DNA of 27,012 nucleotides from CAZQHK01 sp964593455 (lineage in GTDB: Bacteria > Muiribacteriota > CAYSPT01), in contig CAZQHK010000050.1 in assembly GCA_964593455.1 (NCBI GenBank), positions 1 to 27,012 of the forward strand, given 5' to 3'. Each line of letters starts with the position of its first letter. Position 1 is the stretch's first letter. Shown here one piece after another: positions 21,605 through 27,012 of the stretch. Both the position numbers and the translations under genes were made by a program. Under the pieces are notes generated by a model. The model saw only the letters and a program-made list of their open reading frames with translations. It had not been told where the DNA came from and did no database searches.

Positions 21605-23380
21605 TTAGTTGTCGAGTTTATCGAGTATGGCAAGGAATTTATCCGGAGGGACGAAACCGGAGACGGTGAGCGCGGGCAGCGGTTTACCCTGCCGGTCGAA
21701 AAAAAAGATTTTAGGGGCGGTGTGGGGACCGCTGATGTTAAAGAGTTGCCACAGTTCATCAAGCGTTGCCTTAGCCTGGTCGTCATAACGGGTGATATCC
21801 ACCCGGACTGTGGTCACTGAGGCCAATTTGGCTGCCACCGAAGGATCGCTGAAAGTCTCCCGATCGAGCTGGTGGCAGGATGGGCACCAGTCGGCGGCCA
21901 CATCTACCACCACCGGTTTTCCCGACCGGCGGGCGGCCGAAATATCAGTTTCCCAGCGAAGACCGCCGGATTTTTCCCCGGCCGATGCCTCGGCCAAACC
22001 GGTTTTTTCGAACGACCCGTCGAGGACGGCGTCGAAGGTGCAAGCGACGATAATGGTCAGGCCCGATACGATCAGTGCGAGCCCCAGGGTGGCAACGAGA
22101 ATGTAGCTGAAGTTACGTGGCTGGTCCTTATCAAGCAGGGTTCTCAGGGCCACTCCCAATCCGCTCAGGCAGAGCCCGAGTAGTACGAGCCAGGCAAATC
22201 CCGGCAGGGCCAGTTTCGCATAGTAAAGAGACATCCCGATAAGCAAAACACCGAATATGTTCCGGACCATGATCATCCAGGTACCGGCCCGCGGCAGTTT
22301 CTGGGCAACTCCGGCAAACGTTCCCACCAGGAGCATCAGGGTACCCATACCTATGGCCATGGCGAAGAGCAGCGTGAACCCGTATAAGAGACGTCCGGTC
22401 TCGGCAATATAAGCCAGCAGGCCGACCAGCACCGGGCCGGTGCAGGGTGAAAGTACCAGGCCGGATATAAGTCCCATTAAAAAGATGCCGATCAGACCTT
22501 TTCCTGAAAGTTTTGACAAATTGCTCGATAGGTTCTGGGGGGCGCTGAATTGGTAGACGTCGAACATACCCAGAGCCAGGATAAAGAAGATGACCGCGAG
22601 TGTTCCCATGGCCCAGATGTTTTGCATCCAGGCGCCGAAGAGTGAACCGGCCGCGGCGGCCGCCACTCCCAGTACTGAGAACGTAATGGCGATCCCGAGA
22701 ACATACACCCCGCTCAGTATGAAACCCTGGACCGGCGACTTGTTCTCCCCGTGGGCGCCGACGATGGTCAGGGTGATGATCAGCATGGGATAAACGCAGG
22801 GGGTCAGGCTCAACACCAGGCCGGCCAGATAAACGATTCCCATCATCATCAGCCAGCTGCTGCCTTTGAGTTTTCGGAGGAAAGACTGTCCGGTAAGATC
22901 ATCGTCCAGAGGTGCCGGTTCGGTCTTGGCTTGGGCGGCGCCAACGGTCATCTCAAACTGGAATACTCGTTTCTCGGGAGGAAAACAGGTAAGTTCGGTA
23001 CAACCCTGGAGTGATACATTCAGGGTCCCGGTCAGGATGTTGCCCGCTCCCGCGCCGGTGGGTACCGATATAGTGATAAAGGCTATTTGGACACCCTTGA
23101 GTTCTGTTTCCGACTCTAAACCGGGAAGAACCGCACCGGTCAGCGTCAACCCGTCCGAACTCATGAGCGCAAATCCCAGTTGTTCGCGGTAAAGCTTGTG
23201 CCCGTCGGGGATGAAAAAGGTAACCTTCACCGTTCCCACCGAACCTGCGGGAACGGGTGATGTCGGTGGCAGGAGTTCGACGGTATACGGTGATTTTGCC
23301 GCTTCAACGCTCGAAGGGAAAATTGCCCAACAACAGATCGAAAAAAGAACGGCCAGTTTGAAAAACCGCTGATATCTCAT
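21605..23380 (-). CDS. dsbD: Thiol:disulfide interchange protein DsbD
   Basis: 591 aa with the full three-part DsbD layout. A signal peptide leads into a periplasmic alpha domain with C127 and C132 (Q-G-C-T-E-L-T-C-F-P-P). The membrane beta domain of about eight segments (about 175-450) has the redox cysteines C195 (S-L-T-P-C-V-Y-P) and C313 (L-S-P-C-T-G-P). The C-terminal thioredoxin gamma domain has W-C-P-S-C at 498-502 (usual W-C-V-A-C). It carries electrons from cytoplasmic thioredoxin across the membrane to reduce periplasmic disulfides or cytochrome c maturation partners. The ATG at 23380 has GGAG 10 nt upstream; own promoter upstream. Confidence 0.95.
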   Translation of the reverse strand: MRYQRFFKLAVLFSICCWAIFPSSVEAAKSPYTVELLPPTSPVPAGSVGTVKVTFFIPDGHKLYREQLGFALMSSDGLTLTGAVLPGLESETELKGVQIAFITISVPTGAGAGNILTGTLNVSLQGCTELTCFPPEKRVFQFEMTVGAAQAKTEPAPLDDDLTGQSFLRKLKGSSWLMMMGIVYLAGLVLSLTPCVYPMLIITLTIVGAHGENKSPVQGFILSGVYVLGIAITFSVLGVAAAAAGSLFGAWMQNIWAMGTLAVIFFILALGMFDVYQFSAPQNLSSNLSKLSGKGLIGIFLMGLISGLVLSPCTGPVLVGLLAYIAETGRLLYGFTLLFAMAIGMGTLMLLVGTFAGVAQKLPRAGTWMIMVRNIFGVLLIGMSLYYAKLALPGFAWLVLLGLCLSGLGVALRTLLDKDQPRNFSYILVATLGLALIVSGLTIIVACTFDAVLDGSFEKTGLAEASAGEKSGGLRWETDISAARRSGKPVVVDVAADWCPSCHQLDRETFSDPSVAAKLASVTTVRVDITRYDDQAKATLDELWQLFNISGPHTAPKIFFFDRQGKPLPALTVSGFVPPDKFLAILDKLDN

Positions 23381-23415
23381 CTTTTAAATCTCCAACCTTA
23401 CTTTACTACACCCTA

Positions 23416-23445
23416 TGTATATATAAACAACGTCTAGACGGTCAA
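23416..23445 (-). promoter_or_regulatory. Promoter for dsbD with palindrome in the spacer
   Basis: Minus strand TTGACC, 18-nt spacer, TATACA (an overlapping TATATA gives 16). The spacer carries the perfect palindrome CGTCTAGACG (23431-23440), which could bind a dimeric regulator. Confidence 0.55.
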
Positions 23446-23477
23446 CATTGTTTCAGCAAGCTTCATATCCGGATTAA

Positions 23478-23511
23478 TAAAAAAAGTCCTCCGGTGTGGA
23501 GGACCTTTTTT
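23478..23511 (-). terminator. Bidirectional intrinsic terminator after the debranching enzyme
   Basis: Stem GTCCTCC/GGAGGAC (23486-23492 with 23498-23504) and a 5-nt loop, with A-run on one side and T-run on the other, so it would work on either strand; the gene ending at 23529 is the one it serves. Confidence 0.92.
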
Positions 23512-23528
23512 GGATTTCCGGGTGTGTC

Positions 23529-25550
23529 TTAACGCCGTTTCAGGATGATGCCGGTCTTGGGTGGCACGCGGTACGTGCCGCTAGCCGGATAGAGACCTTT
23601 ATCGTTTACCTTCGCACCGTCGCAAACCACGGTCCATTCCGCGTCGCCGGGCAGATCGAAGGTTAGCCACTGGCCGGAGTCGGAGTTCAAAAGTACCATG
23701 AAATGAAGCTCACTCGACCCGGCGGGATACAGATGATATCCCAGTCCTCGTTCATTGCCTTCCTGGGGCATGATCCAGCCTATCCGGCTGTTATCGAGCG
23801 GTGTTGTGCTCTTGAAGTTATCGTAGGCCCGCCTGAGATGGATAAGTCCCTTGTAGAACTCGTAGATATCAGCGTTTTCGTCTTTGACTGACCAGTCGAT
23901 ATAGTTGATGATATTATCCTGGTTATACGAGTTGTCGTTCCCCTGTTTGTTTTTCTTGAACTCCTGCCCCTCGTGGAGCATGGGAATCCCCTGAGCGGTA
24001 AGAAGCAGTATCGCCGCCAGCCGATTTTCTTTAATCTGTCCGCCGAGATGATCATCCAGGGTATCGTTATCGTGGCATTCAAGGAAGTTTAACGTCTGCT
24101 GCGGGTAGGCCGCCCACCAGTAACAGGAGCCGCCGATCATGGTCTGCACGTCTCCGCGGGGAGCGCCGAAACCAACGAACTTTCTGACCAGTTTCTTGAA
24201 ATCATCGTTCCACTTGGACCACCGGGTATCGCGAAGATCTCCTTTGCCCCACTGGTTGCGGTTCCAGTCCGCGCACCAGGGCTCGGCGATCAGGTGAATA
24301 TTTTCAGGCAGCCCCCTGGCAATGGCGTACATGGTTTCCTTATCCAGGATGGTGGCCAGATCGAAACGGAACCCGTCAATGTGGTACTCCTTGACCCAGT
24401 GTTTCAGGCTGTCGACGATCAGTTTGCGGGCCATGGGCGAGTTGCTGTTGAACTCGTTGCCGCACCCGCTGGCGTTCCAGTAGAAGTTTTTCGGAGTCAA
24501 GCGGTAATAATATTTATTGTCCAAGCCTTTAAAGTTTAGTATAGGCCCGTCTTCATTGCCCTCGCTGGTGTGGTTGTAGACTACGTCCAGGATAACGGCT
24601 ATCCCGTTATTATGCAGGGCGTTCACCATCGCTTTTACCTCGTCTACTTTTGAAGCCTCCGTGGTGGTGGCATAATAGCCTTCGGGAGCGAAATAGTGTG
24701 AGGTCATGTAGCCCCAGTGGTTCACCATTCCCGCGGGCGCCGCCAGGTTATCGAACTCGTGGATGGGCAGCAGTTCGACCGCCGTGACTCCAAGGTCTGT
24801 CAGGTGTCCCAGCACCTTGTCGGAACCGGTGCCCTGGGTAAGGCCAAGGTAGGTACCGCGCAGGTTTTCCGGGACGTCGGAGCTTTCATGCGCCGTGTAG
24901 TCGCGTACATGCATCTCGTAGACTATCAGGTCTTTCTGCTTGGGAATAACGAAGCCCTGATCCGTCCACTTGAAGGTCGAATTGACGATCAGACTGCGTC
25001 CGCTGTGGTCCCAGTTGGCATCGGCGTAGGGGTCGGACAGGTAGTTGTTGGGATTGAAAGCATCGCCGGGTCCTTCCGGTCCGGTGGCCTTAAACTGGTA
25101 GGACATCCCGTCAAGCGAGCCTGAAACTGATGATTCCCACACGCCGTTACTGTCTTTCACCATCTCCAGTACCTCGGCTTCCTCTACCGGGCTGATGGCG
25201 CTTTCACAGAGAACGAGTTCCATGCTGAAAGCCCGGGGAGAAAAGATCCTGAACCAGGTGACATCTTCGGCCGCGTCATAGGTGGTCCCAAGCGGTTTGT
25301 CGCTGATTTGTTTTGCGATTCTGGCCGGATCGAACTGAGAATCGATGTGTTTTCGTAAATCATCGACGGAGATGTTTTCCATCTCCAAGTTGACCTTGAG
25401 TTCGGACCGGGAGACGGGATCGGTAATCTGCCGGAGAAGTTCCTTCGTTTCCTCGTTAAGTTCCGCCCGGGTGGGTGCACAAAGGGCGAAGGAAACGAAC
25501 AACAAGACTGTCAGCAGGAACAAATGTTGTTTACATAAACGGTTAAACAT
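23529..25550 (-). CDS. Secreted GH13 glycogen/starch debranching enzyme (pullulanase/isoamylase type)
   Basis: 673 aa. A signal peptide ends at A-P-T-R-A (about residue 29). A CBM48/isoamylase-type N-domain spans about 88-200, followed by the GH13 barrel with V-N-H-W-G-Y near 276 (debranching signature), D-V-V-Y-N-H at 322-327, G-F-R-F-D-L-A with nucleophile D397, I-A-E-P-W with acid/base E423, and E-C-H-D-N-D with D494. A C-terminal beta-sandwich closes the protein. It cuts alpha-1,6 branches of pullulan, starch or glycogen outside the cytoplasm. The ATG has AAGGAG about 8 nt upstream. It has its own perfect consensus promoter and terminator. Pullulanase against isoamylase specificity cannot be fixed by reading alone. 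Confidence 0.92.
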   Translation of the reverse strand: MFNRLCKQHLFLLTVLLFVSFALCAPTRAELNEETKELLRQITDPVSRSELKVNLEMENISVDDLRKHIDSQFDPARIAKQISDKPLGTTYDAAEDVTWFRIFSPRAFSMELVLCESAISPVEEAEVLEMVKDSNGVWESSVSGSLDGMSYQFKATGPEGPGDAFNPNNYLSDPYADANWDHSGRSLIVNSTFKWTDQGFVIPKQKDLIVYEMHVRDYTAHESSDVPENLRGTYLGLTQGTGSDKVLGHLTDLGVTAVELLPIHEFDNLAAPAGMVNHWGYMTSHYFAPEGYYATTTEASKVDEVKAMVNALHNNGIAVILDVVYNHTSEGNEDGPILNFKGLDNKYYYRLTPKNFYWNASGCGNEFNSNSPMARKLIVDSLKHWVKEYHIDGFRFDLATILDKETMYAIARGLPENIHLIAEPWCADWNRNQWGKGDLRDTRWSKWNDDFKKLVRKFVGFGAPRGDVQTMIGGSCYWWAAYPQQTLNFLECHDNDTLDDHLGGQIKENRLAAILLLTAQGIPMLHEGQEFKKNKQGNDNSYNQDNIINYIDWSVKDENADIYEFYKGLIHLRRAYDNFKSTTPLDNSRIGWIMPQEGNERGLGYHLYPAGSSELHFMVLLNSDSGQWLTFDLPGDAEWTVVCDGAKVNDKGLYPASGTYRVPPKTGIILKRR

Positions 25551-25660
25551 ACTCTCAACTCCTTAAAACACGAAACCTGTGTAGCTGCTTTCAAACGCGG
25601 ACAATATGCCGCATGTAAAGAACAAGACAACTACTTATAAACACAAAATACTTCCGTAAA

Positions 25661-25689
25661 ATTATACTGTCGCGGCACCTGTTTGTCAA
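25661..25689 (-). promoter_or_regulatory. Perfect consensus sigma70 promoter for the debranching enzyme
   Basis: Minus strand TTGACA, 17-nt spacer, TATAAT: six of six in both boxes. The leader would be about 104 nt. The rest of the gap between the debranching enzyme and the tRNAs shows no gene. Confidence 0.85.
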
Positions 25690-25742
25690 TTGAAAACTAT
25701 CTCTATATATAGGATTGTGCTTAATTCGGGAAGCGGTAAATC

Positions 25743-25772
25743 TTGACATCTGCGAAGGCACCGTGCTACACT
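25743..25772 (+). promoter_or_regulatory. Promoter for the tRNA pair
   Basis: TTGACA, 18-nt spacer, TACACT, about 48 nt before the first tRNA and pointing toward it. Confidence 0.65.
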
Positions 25773-25819
25773 CGGCCAGTATGATACGTCCGGAGTACAG
25801 GAACTCCGGCAAGGGTTAT

Positions 25820-25893
<74 letters not shown>

Positions 25894-25946
25894 TCAGTGT
25901 TCGGACATTCTTTCCGACCGTGACCGATAAAATGAGTTGATTCAGT

Positions 25947-26020
25947 CGGGGCGTAGCGCAGTCTGGTAGCGTACTTGAATGGGGTTCAAGTGGTCGCTGG
26001 TTCAAATCCAGTCGCCCCGA
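25947..26020 (+). tRNA. tRNA-Pro (GGG)
   Basis: The acceptor stem CGGGGCG pairs perfectly with CGCCCCG. The anticodon stem CTTGA/TCAAG holds the loop ATGGGGT, anticodon GGG with G37, as in proline tRNAs. The T-arm has GGTTCAAATCC. A T-run (CTTTTTG) follows directly and may end transcription. CCA is not encoded. Confidence 0.95.
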
Positions 26021-26263
26021 CTTTTTGTTTTGTCAGGGTTGATGGTGCTTTTCGGCGTTGGGGTGGATGGACTGTTCCCGGCTAAAATGGGCCTACTGCA
26101 GCAATTAACTCATCCAAAACCTCTGTTTTCACTCAATAATTGACCTCTGTTTGTACACTCAGTACAACCATATAGAAATTATACTACTGTGTAGAATTCA
26201 GTTCGTTTGCGACTACTTGACAGATTCAAGTGGTTTTTGTTCAGCAACCTGGCTTATCAGCAG
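26021..26263. other. AT-rich region between tRNA-Pro and the toxin-antitoxin pair
   Basis: No gene seen. It contains the first copy of a 14-bp direct repeat at 26182-26195 and lower G+C than the genes to the left, which would suit acquired DNA next to a tRNA gene. Confidence 0.5.
26182..26195. repeat. 14-bp direct repeat TACTACTGTGTAGA, left copy
   Basis: The identical 14-mer recurs at 26941-26954. The 10-mer TACTGCAGCA lies exactly 88 nt upstream of each copy (26094 and 26853). The two copies bracket the hicBA pair. Confidence 0.6.
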
Positions 26264-26293
26264 TTGACGTTAATTAGGCAATGAGTTTAAAAT
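26264..26293 (+). promoter_or_regulatory. Promoter for hicBA
   Basis: TTGACG, 18-nt spacer, TAAAAT, with the start of transcription expected near 26300, about 50 nt before the preferred hicB start. Confidence 0.6.
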
Positions 26294-26352
26294 AATACGA
26301 AGTCAGGGCAATGTTATCGACAAATAATAATCCAGGCTGGAAGTGGCAGAGA

Positions 26353-26595
26353 ATGCTTACAAGTTACCTCAGGGCGGCAATGCATAAGGCGAAGTACGAA
26401 ATACTATCCGATGATGGCATGTTCTACGGTGAAATCCCCGGATTCAGTGGTGTGTATGCAAACACCGAAACGCTTGAATCTTGCCGGGAGGAACTGGAAG
26501 AAGTTCTGGAAGAATGGCTTCTGTTTCGGATAGCAAAGAATCTCCCTCTACCAACCGTCGATGGAATTGAACTGGTCATAAAGGAAGTTGCTTGA
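26353..26595 (+). CDS. hicB: HicB-type antitoxin
   Basis: 80 aa from the start MLTSYLRAAMHKAKYEIL, which matches HicB homologues; an in-frame ATG at 26311 would add 14 residues with no family support. The fold is the partial RNase-H-like HicB domain: Y-E-I-L-S-D-D-G-M-F-Y-G-E-I-P-G-F-S-G-V-Y-A, then the helix E-T-L-E-S-C-R-E-E-L-E-E-V-L-E-E-W. It binds and neutralises HicA. No DNA-binding tail is present, so autoregulation would need the complex. The stop overlaps the hicA start (TGATG). The order hicB before hicA is the less common one. Confidence 0.9.
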   Translation: MLTSYLRAAMHKAKYEILSDDGMFYGEIPGFSGVYANTETLESCREELEEVLEEWLLFRIAKNLPLPTVDGIELVIKEVA

Positions 26596-26813
26596 TGCCT
26601 CAATTTGGCCCGATTAAGCGCAATGATCTAATTCGTTGCCTGAAGAAACTCGGTTTCGAAGGCCCCTACACCGGTCGAAAACACCATTTCATGATAAAGG
26701 GAGACACAACTCTACGTATTCCCAATCCACACCGTTCAGATATTGGAAAAGAATTGCTTTCCAGGATACTGCGTCAGGCGGGAATCAGCGGAGAGCAATG
26801 GAAAAACGTATGA
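26595..26813 (+). CDS. hicA: HicA-type mRNA interferase toxin
   Basis: 72 aa, normal for HicA. A double-stranded-RNA-binding-like fold with the catalytic His in G-R-K-H-H-F-M (residues 27-33) and the C-terminal S-R-I-L-R-Q-A-G-I-S. Family role: cleaves mRNA when free of HicB, slowing growth. The ATG at 26595 shares its A with the hicB stop, and AAGGAAG upstream in hicB serves as ribosome site. All key residues look intact, so the pair should be functional. Confidence 0.92.
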   Translation: MPQFGPIKRNDLIRCLKKLGFEGPYTGRKHHFMIKGDTTLRIPNPHRSDIGKELLSRILRQAGISGEQWKNV

Positions 26814-26940
26814 GTATGTCTTTTGTTTGACTTTTTCCTTTCCTATCCGTTTTACTGCAGCACCAACTGCAGCAACACCGGTACCAAACTATCCAAACTA
26901 TACAGACAGTACAATCGAAAAGTCACTGTGTACCACCCTG

Positions 26941-26954
26941 TACTACTGTGTAGA
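26941..26954. repeat. 14-bp direct repeat TACTACTGTGTAGA, right copy
   Basis: Second copy of the 26182-26195 repeat, downstream of hicA. The surrounding 60 bp are rich in short echoes such as ACTGTGTA and CAGTACAA. Confidence 0.6.
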
Positions 26955-26991
26955 GTCCTCGATTTTTACCCGGGCGGAGGCTTGTGATTTT

Positions 26992-27012
26992 ATGCGAACG
27001 TATGTGTCTTCA
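26992..27012 (+). CDS. Possible start of a further gene (partial)
   Basis: ATG at 26992 preceded by GGAGG (11 nt spacing), reading M-R-T-Y-V-S-S to the window edge. Too short to identify. Confidence 0.25.

Noticed and set aside
26094..26954. A full 102-bp direct repeat flanking hicBA
   Set aside because: Only the first 10 and last 14 bases match; the middle 78 do not align above chance, though the spacing is equal.

Overview
The window is bacterial chromosome of moderate G+C from an organism I cannot name. Features that argue for a motile, probably diderm bacterium with anaerobic-style energy metabolism are a flagellin, a DsbD with a periplasmic N-terminal domain, a membrane FeS oxidoreductase of the ETF:quinone type, a PPi-type phosphofructokinase and a B12 adenosyltransferase. 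The HMG-CoA synthase and its partners are of the archaeal type. An uncultured or candidate-phylum lineage would fit, but this is inference. TAA, TAG and TGA are all used as stops.

Layout. 1-161: broken end of an insertion sequence. 256-4206 (minus): promoter, a 110-nt structured or inverted-repeat leader, then HMG-CoA synthase, thiolase, DUF35 OB-fold protein and a leucine-dehydrogenase-like protein that has lost its catalytic lysines. 4287-6352 (minus): membrane-bound CCG-domain FeS oxidoreductase. 6629-8892 (plus): cobalamin adenosyltransferase, a two-TM potassium channel with RCK domain, and a separate cyclic-nucleotide-binding protein, tightly packed. 8929-11249 (minus): Cys-rich zinc protein, PP2C phosphatase, tiny lipoprotein and metallo-beta-lactamase-fold hydrolase. 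11263-13900 (minus): one large flagellin gene with a strong terminator and a leader carrying two hairpins with GGA in their loops. 14177-17703 (plus): a secreted tandem PD-(D/E)XK-like protein and an exported beta-propeller whose signal peptide is cut off by an in-frame TGA. 17711-20997 (minus): TrpS, LMW phosphatase, unknown protein and phosphofructokinase. 20885-21604: non-coding, with two copies of a 149-bp repeat. 21605-25689 (minus): DsbD and a secreted GH13 debranching enzyme, each with its own promoter. 25743-27012 (plus): tRNA-Arg, tRNA-Pro, a HicBA toxin-antitoxin pair and short direct repeats.

How they may work together. The first operon looks like a channelled acetyl-CoA to HMG-CoA complex plus an NAD-binding protein of unknown job; the next gene probably passes electrons from acyl-CoA oxidation to quinone. 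The channel and cNMP-binding protein look like a split ligand-gated K+ channel. The most unusual signals are two places (9841-9843 and 15514-15516) where a signal peptide or lipoprotein leader is in frame with the next domain but separated by one TGA; the second TGA sits at the base of a strong hairpin. No CRISPR array, phage or complete transposon was seen.
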